Origin: an uncultured bacterium
Lineage (GTDB): Bacteria; Cyanobacteriota; Vampirovibrionia; Gastranaerophilales; Gastranaerophilaceae
Assembly (NCBI GenBank): GCA_945833895.1
Contig: CAMAGQ010000015.1
Coordinates: forward strand, 1 to 19,959
Reading direction: 5' to 3'
Length of the DNA: 19,959 nt
In this document: one piece after another, positions 1 to 7,669 of the stretch
How the letters are laid out: every line of letters begins with the position of its first letter
How positions within the stretch are numbered: position 1 is the stretch's first letter
Made by a program: the position numbers and the translations under genes
The notes under the pieces: model-generated
Database searches by the model: none
The model's input: only the letters and a program-made list of their open reading frames with translations
Told to the model about the DNA's origin: nothing

Positions 1-67
1 AGGGGTAAATGTAAAAGAAGTCTAAAACTTAGTTAGATTTACATTTGTCAAATCAACATCTACCCCT
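1..67 (-). repeat. Inverted repeat (hairpin) at the 3' end of holB
   Basis: Bases 1-12 (AGGGGTAAATGT) and 56-67 (ACATCTACCCCT) form a 12-bp inverted repeat with one imperfect pair. In RNA copied from the minus strand, the direction of holB, that pair is a G-U wobble, so the stem is complete there; on the plus strand it is an A-C mismatch. The right arm includes the holB stop codon. Inside the 43-base loop, AAATGTAAA (7-15) can also pair with TTTACATTT (38-46), which would compete with the outer stem. There is no clear U-run within the window, so calling it a terminator is only a guess. The window edge may cut off further pairing. Confidence 0.4.
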
Positions 68-968
68 TCAAAAGCAATTTGAAACAAAGGTTTTCGACGA
101 CGGTTTGGATATTCATTCTGGAAAGTGTCACCTGCTGCAAGGCTTCTTCAACAAATTTCAAATCCTCTGTAATTCTATAAAACAGCGGTTTATTATGAAA
201 ATTTGCCTTGAGAATTTCCCGCATATAATTTTGAATTTGAATAAACACATCTTTTGTATCATTTTCCGCAATCAAACCAAGCAAGGTGTTTTCAAGGTCA
301 AGAACTTTATTTCTATCAAACGTCCAATAATTTGCAATAGCGTTTTCTACAAGCGAATAGCCGCCATCGTCGCTCATAATCGCAGGTACAAAAAACGACT
401 GTGCCCTTGATACAACAGTTGAAATAACGTCTGTTTTATCTTTTGTCAAGAAAATAAAAGTTGTATTTTTCGGCGGTTCTTCAAAGGTTTTTAACAGTGC
501 ATTTGAAGTCGCTTCAGGGAAGTTCATCTGATTCAACGGCAGAAGATTTCCGTCCTCATCCCTGTCGCAAAAAATATAAACCCTGTGGTAATCACTTGAG
601 ATTGACAATTCATTAATAATAGATTTTGCCTGACTTATATTAATATTTCGTTTACCTTTTGAAGAGTCCTCATCATCAGAGTTTGAGGTGTCAGCCTCTT
701 TAAAATCAAGTCTTGTATAAATTTTTACGGAAGGGTGAGTTTGTTCTCTTATCCAGCGGCAATTCAGGCAATTACAGTCGGTTGATTTATCCTCTTTGCA
801 GTTCAAAAGTCGTGCAATTTCAAGGGCTAATCCGCATTGCAAAGTGATATCCGTACCCCAAAACAGCAAGCAGTGGCTGATATTTTTATCCTCGTCAATT
901 ATTCCTTTGTGGAAATAGTCTATCAATTTCGGGATTTTTTGTCCGATTGAACTATCGTAATATAGCAT
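60..968 (-). CDS. holB: DNA polymerase III subunit delta-prime (HolB)
   Basis: This is a clamp-loader subunit that works with delta and the DnaX subunits to open and load the sliding clamp during replication. From the chosen start it is 302 residues. The AAA+ fold is seen in the segment SNALLKTFEEPP (about 155-166) and in VVSRAQSF (about 186-192), both typical of delta-prime/DnaX. A zinc-binding cluster is present (Cys57, Cys65, Cys67, Cys70). The Walker A position reads GTDITLQCG (38-46) and lacks the Lys-Thr/Ser pair, so it probably does not bind ATP, as is known for delta-prime of Escherichia coli. An acidic insert (about 92-108) and an extra loop before the NALLK helix are unusual. The start at 968 was preferred to an in-frame ATG at 992 because AGGGAGG lies six bases upstream. 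It overlaps the end of holA by 17 bases, indicating translational coupling. Confidence 0.88.
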   Translation of the reverse strand: MLYYDSSIGQKIPKLIDYFHKGIIDEDKNISHCLLFWGTDITLQCGLALEIARLLNCKEDKSTDCNCLNCRWIREQTHPSVKIYTRLDFKEADTSNSDDEDSSKGKRNINISQAKSIINELSISSDYHRVYIFCDRDEDGNLLPLNQMNFPEATSNALLKTFEEPPKNTTFIFLTKDKTDVISTVVSRAQSFFVPAIMSDDGGYSLVENAIANYWTFDRNKVLDLENTLLGLIAENDTKDVFIQIQNYMREILKANFHNKPLFYRITEDLKFVEEALQQVTLSRMNIQTVVENLCFKLLLKG

Positions 969-1920
969 ATTCAACCTCCCTGTCAACATCAAGTGCAGAT
1001 TGACCTGTTTTAATTTTGTACTCGGCTTCTGTTATATTTTCTTTCAATTTGACAAGATTTTTCAGCGAAATATTTTTCAACTTTTGCACTTCTAATTTTG
1101 CTCGGTAAGGGTGCATATTTAGCAGCTTTGCAATTTCATCAGGCGAATGTTTGACTGAATATGCTTTTACCTGAATTTTATTTCTGATAATTGTATGCAA
1201 AACCGACAAAATTTCAAGCGGATGTTTTTTTGATAAAAGTTTGTGGTATTCTTCAAGCGTTTTCGCTTTGTTTTCGTTTATGAGATAATCCGCAAAAATA
1301 AATATATCTTCGTTGATTACGCAAATTTCTTTGACCATTTCTTTTGTGACAGGTTTATCATTTGCGTAAATTTTCAGTTTTTCAAGTTCTGAGTCAAGCA
1401 ATCTCAAGTTTGAACCGACTTGCAGAAGTATTATTGATGCAACATCATCGGATATTTTTAAATCTTTTCCTTTTGCTTGTTGTTTTATCCAACTTTCAAG
1501 TTCTGCGGTTTTGTATGACGGAATTTTTGCAAATTCTTTTGCGTTATATTTTGAAAACAGTTTGAAAAGTTTTTTTCTTTTGTCAATTTTCTTCTGGCTG
1601 TCTTCTGGAATTACGGCGGTTAGAATTATATCAAGGCTTTCACTGCAACTGTCAAGAGCCTGCGTAATTTCCGCGAGTTGTTTATCATCAAAGGCTTTGT
1701 CGTCAGACTTTCCGCACAAATAGTTCAGGCAATTGATTTCTATAAGCATTTTCCCGAACATCATCGGCTGAGTTCTCAAAATAGCGACTAAATCAGGGAA
1801 TTTCGGGTGGTTATAATACTTGTAACTCATTTCAATAAAATTTTTATCAAGTAAATCTTTGAATTTCTTGACTTCGTTTGAAATATTAAATTCCTCATCC
1901 CCATAGAAAAAATAAATCAT
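952..1920 (-). CDS. holA: DNA polymerase III subunit delta (HolA)
   Basis: This is the clamp-opening 'wrench' of the clamp loader. It is 322 residues, close to the usual length of about 330-340. The start MIYFFYGDEEF (the YGDE motif near the N-terminus) is characteristic of the delta N-terminal domain. The rest fits the family pattern: a helical middle with SNLRLLDSELEKLKIYA (about 170-186), then a C-terminal collar rich in basic helices with HPYRAKLEVQKLKN (about 269-282). It lies 16 bases after the GNAT gene and overlaps holB, so the three genes probably form one transcript. No good Shine-Dalgarno site precedes the ATG, so translation may depend on read-through from upstream. holA and holB side by side on one transcript would allow balanced synthesis of the two partners. 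Confidence 0.85.
   Translation of the reverse strand: MIYFFYGDEEFNISNEVKKFKDLLDKNFIEMSYKYYNHPKFPDLVAILRTQPMMFGKMLIEINCLNYLCGKSDDKAFDDKQLAEITQALDSCSESLDIILTAVIPEDSQKKIDKRKKLFKLFSKYNAKEFAKIPSYKTAELESWIKQQAKGKDLKISDDVASIILLQVGSNLRLLDSELEKLKIYANDKPVTKEMVKEICVINEDIFIFADYLINENKAKTLEEYHKLLSKKHPLEILSVLHTIIRNKIQVKAYSVKHSPDEIAKLLNMHPYRAKLEVQKLKNISLKNLVKLKENITEAEYKIKTGQSALDVDREVEYAILR
975..981 (-). promoter_or_regulatory. Shine-Dalgarno site that fixes the holB start
   Basis: The minus strand reads AGGGAGG here, six bases before the ATG at 968. It lies inside the holA coding region. No comparable site precedes the alternative ATG at 992, so this site decides the start. Confidence 0.75.
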
Positions 1921-1936
1921 ATCTATATTTTATGGA

Positions 1937-2518
1937 CTAAAGAAATCTTTTCAAGAAATTTATAAAAGATTGAAATTTTGATTTGTGATTATTTGTATAA
2001 ATTTCACCCTCAATCGGGAGGTACATATTGAGATTACATGCAAGTTCAGACTCAAGCGGAGTTTTTGATTTTATGCAATCATCAAGATAATCATTCATAA
2101 ACTTGTTATTGGAAACAAATCCGAGTTTTTTGTAAAATACGTGCGGCGGGCGTTCTCTGTCGTACAATCTGCTTGCAACAAGGTGAACTCGACCTTCACC
2201 GCCAAATTGTTTACTCAAATTCTTTGCAAATTGTATGAATTTACTTCCGTAGCCCTGACCGCGTTCATCCATTTTTAATTCTGCAATATAAAACGTTTTG
2301 TACGGTTCATTTATAGGATAAAAAGTTTGGTGAATACTTTTGTCGTGTACAACAACATCCCCGAGCATTTCACCTACAAGTTGTCCTGTTTTTGTGTCTG
2401 CCATTCTGTATAATGTAGGAAAACCACACTTGTGATAAGTGTATCCGACAACTGTTTGCTTTTGGGGTACTTTATAAATTAATATTTCGGGAATTTTTCC
2501 TATTGGTTTTGTTATCAT
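1937..2518 (-). CDS. GNAT-family N-acetyltransferase
   Basis: The product, 193 residues, is a predicted acetyl-CoA-dependent acyltransferase. The acetyl-CoA-binding motif A is visible as DERGQGYGSKF (84-94), matching R-x-x-G-x-G, preceded by the beta strand FYIAELKM. The typical motif B follows as HVFYKKLGF (126-134). The substrate cannot be told from the sequence; a C-terminal tail of about 50 residues (145-193) lies outside the usual fold and ends in a basic amphipathic stretch. It is the first gene of a probable GNAT-holA-holB transcript and is divergent from murC across 124 bases. There is no strong ribosome binding site before the ATG, so the exact start is less certain than the family. 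Confidence 0.75.
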   Translation of the reverse strand: MITKPIGKIPEILIYKVPQKQTVVGYTYHKCGFPTLYRMADTKTGQLVGEMLGDVVVHDKSIHQTFYPINEPYKTFYIAELKMDERGQGYGSKFIQFAKNLSKQFGGEGRVHLVASRLYDRERPPHVFYKKLGFVSNNKFMNDYLDDCIKSKTPLESELACNLNMYLPIEGEIYTNNHKSKFQSFINFLKRFL

Positions 2519-2568
2519 ACTACAAATTTAGCACAAAAAGTAATATATTGTTAAAAAATTATAATATT

Positions 2569-2598
2569 CGGACAGAATTTCTATTTTGGTATTATAAT
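2569..2598 (+). promoter_or_regulatory. Sigma-70-type promoter for the murC operon
   Basis: A perfect -10 hexamer TATAAT lies at 2593-2598. The -35 candidate CGGACA at 2569-2574 matches four of six consensus bases (GACA) with an 18-base spacer. Transcription should begin near 2605, leaving a leader of about 38 bases before the TTG start of murC. The same gap must also hold the promoter of the minus-strand GNAT gene, for which I see only weak TATA-like sequences. Confidence 0.6.
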
Positions 2599-2642
2599 TT
2601 AGAGAAGATGTAGAGAAAAATATAGATAGTAGGGATAAAAAG

Positions 2643-4040
2643 TTGAAAAAGAAATATCATTTTATAGCTATCGGCGGAGTTGGAATGAGCGGGCTTGCAA
2701 AATTCTTATTACAAAAGGGTTTTGAGGTTTCCGGTTCAGATTTAAACGATAGCAAATATGTTCAAAAAGTAAGAAAATTAGGGGCGAGAGTTTCAATCGG
2801 GCATGATGCAAAAAATGTTCCGTCAGATTGCGTTGTTGTTGTAAGTACAGCGATTAAAGAAAACAATCCGGAACTTCGCAGAGCAAAAGAACTTGGTTTG
2901 CCGATTTGGCACAGGTCTGATTTGCTTGTAGAAATTGCTCAACATGAAGAATATTTTATAGGATTTTCAGGAACTCACGGAAAAACTACCACAAGCGGTT
3001 TGAGTTCTTATGTGCTTGAGAAAGCAGGATATAAGCCGTCTTACGTAGTCGGCGGTGTAATTCCGGAATTGGATTCCAATGCAAATGCAACAAACGAAAA
3101 ATATTTTATCGCAGAATTAGATGAAAGCGACGGAACTATTGTTAAATATTCCGCAAACCTTGTTGTAGTAAACAATCTTGAGCCTGACCACCTTGATTTT
3201 TACAAAAACGGTCTGGAATCAATTCTGGAAACTTTTGAAAAATTTATATCAAATATCCGTCCAAACGGTATTGTTCTGGCAAATACGGATAATGACGGAG
3301 TGAAAAGACTTGTTAAATATTTCACCGAACACGAACCTGCAAATAATGCAAAATTTATAACATATTCAATCGGCGGAAATACCGATTATTGTGCTAAAAA
3401 CATAAATTATGCGGAGGATTTTACAAGTTTTGATATTTATTATCAAGGAAAATTACAAACCAATTTGAAAATTTGCCTAAAAGGTGTTCATAACGTTTAT
3501 AATTCATTGGCTGTTTGGGCAAGTTTGCATCAGGCAGGAATTGAAATGGAGCGTGTAAATCCGCACTTTGCAACATTTATCGGAATGGGCAGAAGGTTTC
3601 AAAAAGTCGGCGAATTTGACGGAATTTCAGTTTATGATGATTACGCACACCATCCGACAGAAATTAAAGCAACTCTGTCAGCGTCAAAATCGTTTAAAGA
3701 CAGAAATGTTATTGCTGTTTTCCAACCGCACAGATACACAAGATTGCAAAATCTCTGGAACGAGTTCATGACAGCGTTTTCAGATGTAGATAGAATTGTT
3801 GTCACAGATGTTTATGCAGCAAGTGAAGAGCCGATTGAAGGCGTTAATTCTACCGCTTTCACAAACGAATTGAAGGAAAAACTTGATATTCCTTGCGAAA
3901 ATCTTTCAGGCGATATGCACGAAGTTGCAAAAAAACTCTTGCCAACCCTAAAATCAGGCGATGTCGTTATCGGGCTGGGTGCAGGAACGATTACAAATCT
4001 TGGCAAGGAATTGTTGAGTTTAAGCGAAACAAAGGTGTAA
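2643..4040 (+). CDS. murC: UDP-N-acetylmuramate--L-alanine ligase (MurC)
   Basis: This cytoplasmic enzyme adds L-alanine to UDP-MurNAc using ATP, the first amino-acid step of the peptidoglycan stem peptide. It is 465 residues, normal for MurC. The N-terminal UDP-binding domain has the glycine-rich GGVGMSGLA (11-19). The ATP-binding loop is GTHGKTTT (110-117). Further Mur-ligase signatures are LDESDGT, NNLEPDHLDFY, GMGRRFQ and YDDYAHHPTEIKATL, and the C-terminal domain has FQPHRYTR. The start is TTG at 2643, chosen because AGGGA lies seven bases upstream at 2631-2635 and the N-terminus aligns with the family. It is the first gene of a six-gene envelope operon; murB follows after three bases. 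Confidence 0.95.
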   Translation: MKKKYHFIAIGGVGMSGLAKFLLQKGFEVSGSDLNDSKYVQKVRKLGARVSIGHDAKNVPSDCVVVVSTAIKENNPELRRAKELGLPIWHRSDLLVEIAQHEEYFIGFSGTHGKTTTSGLSSYVLEKAGYKPSYVVGGVIPELDSNANATNEKYFIAELDESDGTIVKYSANLVVVNNLEPDHLDFYKNGLESILETFEKFISNIRPNGIVLANTDNDGVKRLVKYFTEHEPANNAKFITYSIGGNTDYCAKNINYAEDFTSFDIYYQGKLQTNLKICLKGVHNVYNSLAVWASLHQAGIEMERVNPHFATFIGMGRRFQKVGEFDGISVYDDYAHHPTEIKATLSASKSFKDRNVIAVFQPHRYTRLQNLWNEFMTAFSDVDRIVVTDVYAASEEPIEGVNSTAFTNELKEKLDIPCENLSGDMHEVAKKLLPTLKSGDVVIGLGAGTITNLGKELLSLSETKV

Positions 4041-4043
4041 AAA

Positions 4044-4946
4044 TTGAGCATAATTTCTGAGAAAAACTTTGATATCAGAAAATTAACTTCTTTTAAAACA
4101 GGCGGCATTATTAAAGAAGTTTTTTATCCTGAAAGTATTGAAGAGTGTGAAAATATCTTTAAAAATCACCCGTCAATAAAAGTTTTCGGAAATTTGTCAA
4201 ACACTTTGGTTTCTTCAGACGGTTACGACGGGGCAATCGTTTTGACCGCAAAAATGACCGATATCAGCATAAACGGCAATACAGTTACCGCAGGAGCAGG
4301 TGTCAAAGGTCCAAAACTTGCACAAACTGTTTGTGAAAGCGGTCTGTCGGGGCTTGAATTTATGATTGGTTTTCCGGGGTCTGTTGGCGGTGAAGTCTAT
4401 ATGAATGCCTCCGCAAACTCTCAAGCCGTAAGCGATACCTTTGTTTCAGCCTTATGCTATTCAAAAACAAAAGGAATTATCCGACTTTCAAAAGATGAAA
4501 TGAGGTTCGGGTATCGTTCTTCTGTTTGTCAAAGCGAAGATTTAATTGTATTACAGGCTGAGTTTGAATTAACACCAAAATCTAAAGACGAAATTAAAGC
4601 ACAAATGGACAGCAATTTACAATTCCGCAAAAATCATCAGCCGTCTTTGGCTTTGCCTAATTGCGGAAGTATTTTCAAAAATCCGCAAGGAAATTCCGCA
4701 GGCAGGCTGTTGGATTCAATCGGAGCAAAAACTCTTTCTTGCGGCGGTGTAAGGATTTGGGAAAATCACGCAAACTTTATCGTAAACGACAATTGCGGAA
4801 CTTCCCTTGATATTTTAAGTCTTATGTTTGATTTATATTCAAAAGTGAAAGAAAAATACGATATTGAATTAGAACCTGAAATAATATTTTTGGGCGGAAA
4901 AAATGAGAAGGAAAACGAATTATGCAAAATATTGTACAAAAAATAG
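4044..4946 (+). CDS. murB: UDP-N-acetylenolpyruvoylglucosamine reductase (MurB)
   Basis: This FAD enzyme reduces UDP-GlcNAc-enolpyruvate to UDP-MurNAc with NADPH, producing the substrate of MurC encoded just upstream. It is 300 residues. The FAD-binding domain shows TSFKTGG (15-21) and GLEFMIGFPGSVGGEVYMNAS (split around 103-123). The substrate domain has FGYRSS (155-160, with Arg158), NCGSIFKNP (206-214, with the likely proton-donor Ser209) and a late Glu in ELEPEI (Glu279). The usual G-x-GSN-L motif of the FAD site is altered to GNLSNTLV (49-56). The start is TTG at 4044; AAAGGTG, overlapping the murC stop, serves as ribosome binding site. The 3' end overlaps ddl by 25 bases. Confidence 0.92.
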   Translation: MSIISEKNFDIRKLTSFKTGGIIKEVFYPESIEECENIFKNHPSIKVFGNLSNTLVSSDGYDGAIVLTAKMTDISINGNTVTAGAGVKGPKLAQTVCESGLSGLEFMIGFPGSVGGEVYMNASANSQAVSDTFVSALCYSKTKGIIRLSKDEMRFGYRSSVCQSEDLIVLQAEFELTPKSKDEIKAQMDSNLQFRKNHQPSLALPNCGSIFKNPQGNSAGRLLDSIGAKTLSCGGVRIWENHANFIVNDNCGTSLDILSLMFDLYSKVKEKYDIELEPEIIFLGGKNEKENELCKILYKK

Positions 4947-5872
4947 ATAAAAATGCTAAAATCGCAGTGCTATGCGGCGGATTGTCTTCAGAAGCGGAAG
5001 TTTCAAGACGCTCGGGGAAAGGATGTTACGAAGCCTTGCAAAGACTTGGTTATAAAAACTCAGAACTTGTTGAGGTTGATAAAAACATCGCTCAAAAACT
5101 TAAAGACGGAAATTACGATTATGCCTATAACGCACTTCACGGAAAATACGGCGAAGACGGTTGTATCCAAGGGATTTTGGAAATCTTGCAAATCCCATAT
5201 ACAGGTTGCGGGGTTATGTCGTCTTCTGTTTGCATGAATAAAGAATATACAAAACGTATTCTTTCAACTTGTCCTGAAATTCCGCTGATTAAATCGGTTT
5301 TTGTGCAAAAAGGGGACGACGTAAAAGAAAAAACAAAAGATTTGAAATATCCGTTGATTACAAAACCTGTATGTGAAGGTTCAAGTTTTGGAATGACAAA
5401 AGTTAATACACCTGACGAACTTGAAACCGCATACAAAGATGCACTAAAATATAATGATGATGTACTAATTGAAGAATATTTAGTAGGAACGGCGGCAACA
5501 GTAGGAGTTTTGGAGGGTCAAGACGGACTCTTTGCAACAGAAATTCTCGAAATGCGTCCTAAACACGAATGGTACGATTACGAATGCAAATATACAAAAG
5601 GAATGACAGAATTTATCGTTCCTGCCGAATTGAGTGCAGAATTAACAGCAAAAGTTAAAGAAATCGCAATAACAGCCTTCCACACAGCAGGCTGCAAAGG
5701 TCTTTCCAGAGTAGATTTTCATATTGTTAACGGTATTCCGTATGTACTTGAAATCAATACTTCTCCGGGAATGACCGAAACAAGTGATTTGCCGGCTCAA
5801 GCTTTAGCAATGGGGATTACATACGACAATCTGGTACAAATTATTCTGAACGGAGCAGGATTAAATAAATAA
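4922..5872 (+). CDS. ddl: D-alanine--D-alanine ligase (Ddl)
   Basis: This ATP-grasp enzyme joins two D-alanines to make the dipeptide at the end of the peptidoglycan stem. It is 316 residues. Signatures run in order: CGGLSSEAEVSRRSG (18-32), HGKYGEDGCIQG (73-84), TGCGVMSSS and NKEYTKR (about 94-112), a central YDYECKY, and the C-terminal metal/phosphate motif EINTSPGMTETS. The Tyr-rich YDYECKY segment is typical of normal D-Ala-D-Ala ligases and not of the D-Ala-D-lactate enzymes of vancomycin resistance. The ATG at 4922 lies within the end of murB and follows AGAAGGA by about nine bases. The stop overlaps the next ATG by one base, so translation is probably coupled. Confidence 0.93.
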   Translation: MQNIVQKIDKNAKIAVLCGGLSSEAEVSRRSGKGCYEALQRLGYKNSELVEVDKNIAQKLKDGNYDYAYNALHGKYGEDGCIQGILEILQIPYTGCGVMSSSVCMNKEYTKRILSTCPEIPLIKSVFVQKGDDVKEKTKDLKYPLITKPVCEGSSFGMTKVNTPDELETAYKDALKYNDDVLIEEYLVGTAATVGVLEGQDGLFATEILEMRPKHEWYDYECKYTKGMTEFIVPAELSAELTAKVKEIAITAFHTAGCKGLSRVDFHIVNGIPYVLEINTSPGMTETSDLPAQALAMGITYDNLVQIILNGAGLNK

Positions 5873-6789
5873 TGACAGACAATACAGACAGACCAAGATA
5901 TAACGGAAAGCAGGAGGATTTTTCTTCTATAAAAAATTCTGTGCGTTATAAAAAAATGGAAAGAAAGATACGAAAAAAGCGTAAAAAACTTAATCTATTA
6001 AAATCTTTCCTGAGATTTTTTGTTACGGTCGGACTTGTTGTACTGTCATATTTCATAATAAAATTACCGCAGTGGTATCTTGCACCTGATGCGTTCAAAT
6101 ATCCTGAAAAAACGGTAGAAATCGTCAATAACAGAATAATTCCTGATTCTGTCATATATAACTCAATAAGAGAACTTGATGTTCCGAAACTTCCGATATT
6201 TTTGGTTAAGACAAAACCGTTAATGCAGAAAATTTACAAAATTCCTGTTATTAAAAAAGCGTATATCAGACGTTACGGTTTTCCTGCAAGATTTCAGATT
6301 ATAATCAGGGAACGTGTTCCGATTGCGATAATTAAAACGGACTTACACAATCCGCCGTCAGCCTTTTTCACTTCTGACGGAGTGCTGATAACGAATAAAA
6401 GTTACATGAATATTCCTGATAAAGAAATTTTGAAAATCATAACATCACCGCAAAGTTTGAAAAAAGAAATTTCAGTCAAGAAAATCAAAGAAATTGAACG
6501 TGTTGTTGAAGCGGTCGAAACTTATTCTAATGAAAAAGTTGAGTATATCGATATCAGAAAATCAAATGATGTTTTTGTCAAAATTCATACCATAAATATT
6601 CGCCTGGGAGTATTAGACAGTACGGTTTACGAAAGGATAAAACGAATTTATACTATCTTGCCTCAAATTTCAAATGTGGATAGCCAAATTCAGTATATTG
6701 ATTTGAGCTGGGATAAGGTAAACTATTTAAAACTCCAAAAGGTTAACGAACAAGACAAAAAAGAAGAACAAGAAAAAAATGACGAGTAA
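5872..6789 (+). CDS. ftsQ: FtsQ/DivIB-like cell division protein
   Basis: This is a predicted bitopic divisome protein of 305 residues. It has a long basic cytoplasmic N-terminus (many Lys/Arg at 25-41), one membrane helix at about 45-64 and an extracytoplasmic POTRA domain at about 80-155. The POTRA end IKKAYIRRYGFPARFQIIIRERVPIAII (split around 127-154) follows the FtsQ pattern of an R-x-(W/F)-P step followed by an ER-P-A strand. The beta domain has YIDLSWDKVNYLK near residues 282-294, and the tail is charged and Glu/Lys-rich. Position after murC-murB-ddl is classical for ftsQ, but ftsA and ftsZ do not follow. The ribosome binding site is GGAGCAGGA. It overlaps the next gene by 11 bases. 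The sequence is divergent, so the call rests on architecture, POTRA pattern and context together. Confidence 0.8.
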   Translation: MTDNTDRPRYNGKQEDFSSIKNSVRYKKMERKIRKKRKKLNLLKSFLRFFVTVGLVVLSYFIIKLPQWYLAPDAFKYPEKTVEIVNNRIIPDSVIYNSIRELDVPKLPIFLVKTKPLMQKIYKIPVIKKAYIRRYGFPARFQIIIRERVPIAIIKTDLHNPPSAFFTSDGVLITNKSYMNIPDKEILKIITSPQSLKKEISVKKIKEIERVVEAVETYSNEKVEYIDIRKSNDVFVKIHTINIRLGVLDSTVYERIKRIYTILPQISNVDSQIQYIDLSWDKVNYLKLQKVNEQDKKEEQEKNDE

Positions 6790-7669
6790 CTTTAACGAGC
6801 GATATAAAAAAATAAAACAAATTGCCGACTCTGAAATAGAAATAATAGAAAATAAAATTACCGAAGAAATTTCTCTAGCTGAGCCGATGCAATCTTTTTT
6901 GAAAAAATTTTTGCTTGCTCCTTCAAAAAGATTGCGGGAAGTTTTGCCTGTTTTATATTTCAAAGCACTAGGCAAAGAACTTTCTCAAAAACAACTGGAA
7001 GTCTTGTCAGTAGTAGAAATTGTCCATAATGCTTCACTAATCCACGATGATATTATAGATGAAAGCGATTTGCGTAGAGGAAATAAGACGATTTCCTGCG
7101 AATTTGGGAACAAATTAGGAGTAATTGCAGGCGATTATCTTTTGTCCGTTGCTCTTTCAAAATTGTGCAAACTGAGCAATGTAGAGGTTATTCAACTGTT
7201 TTCGCAAACAATAGAAAAAATGTGTATCGGAGAGGTTAATCAAAACTTTTCTCGTTTCAAAGTCGGCACTATTGAAGATTACATAGATAAAACCAAAAAT
7301 AAAACGGGGTATCTTTTTGAAACCGCTTTTTTATCGTGTGCAATGCTTGATAATTCCTCTAAATACAATATGAACAGCCTGAGCGAGTTTGCACTCAACC
7401 TTGGTATAGCATTTCAAATTCGTGATGATATTTTGAATATGACAACTTTTGATAAAACAAAACCTTATAACAGCGATATCGAGGACGGAATTTACAATGC
7501 ACCCGTAATTTTGGGAAGCAAAGAGGATAATTATTCTTCCGGTATTGAAAAAACGAAAGGTTTGTTAAATAATTATATACAGAAAGCAGGTAATGAAATA
7601 AAAATATTGCCTGAAAATAAATTTAGGTTAGCACTTGAAGAGTTTTTGGAGTTGTTGGGCAATGTCTAA
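6779..7669 (+). CDS. Polyprenyl diphosphate synthase (trans-type)
   Basis: This enzyme of the IspA/IspB/HepT fold condenses isopentenyl diphosphate onto an allylic primer. It is 296 residues. The first Asp-rich motif is DDIIDESDLRRG (90-101), preceded by HNASLIH, as in long-chain trans synthases. KTKNKTGYLFETA (171-183) is the usual KTG-LF segment. The second Asp-rich motif reads IAFQIRDDILN (210-220), with Asn220 where the last Asp is normally found, and the GKP-G-D stretch after it is altered to KTKPYNSD (226-233). KRLR near residue 50 replaces the usual GKRLRP. Chain length cannot be assigned; a quinone side chain or carrier lipid precursor is possible. It overlaps ftsQ by 11 bases and lepB by eight. 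The start lacks a strong Shine-Dalgarno site. Confidence 0.82.
   Translation: MTSNFNERYKKIKQIADSEIEIIENKITEEISLAEPMQSFLKKFLLAPSKRLREVLPVLYFKALGKELSQKQLEVLSVVEIVHNASLIHDDIIDESDLRRGNKTISCEFGNKLGVIAGDYLLSVALSKLCKLSNVEVIQLFSQTIEKMCIGEVNQNFSRFKVGTIEDYIDKTKNKTGYLFETAFLSCAMLDNSSKYNMNSLSEFALNLGIAFQIRDDILNMTTFDKTKPYNSDIEDGIYNAPVILGSKEDNYSSGIEKTKGLLNNYIQKAGNEIKILPENKFRLALEEFLELLGNV

Noticed and set aside
45..410. Open frame of 121 codons on the plus strand, antisense to holB
   Set aside because: It lies wholly within the well-supported holB gene, has no ribosome binding site and no recognisable protein pattern.
1362..1723. Open frames on the plus strand antisense to holA
   Set aside because: Shadows of the holA reading frame; hydrophobic low-complexity translations without start signals.
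3812..4108. Open frame of 98 codons antisense to the murC/murB junction
   Set aside because: It opposes two clear coding regions and shows no motif or ribosome binding site.
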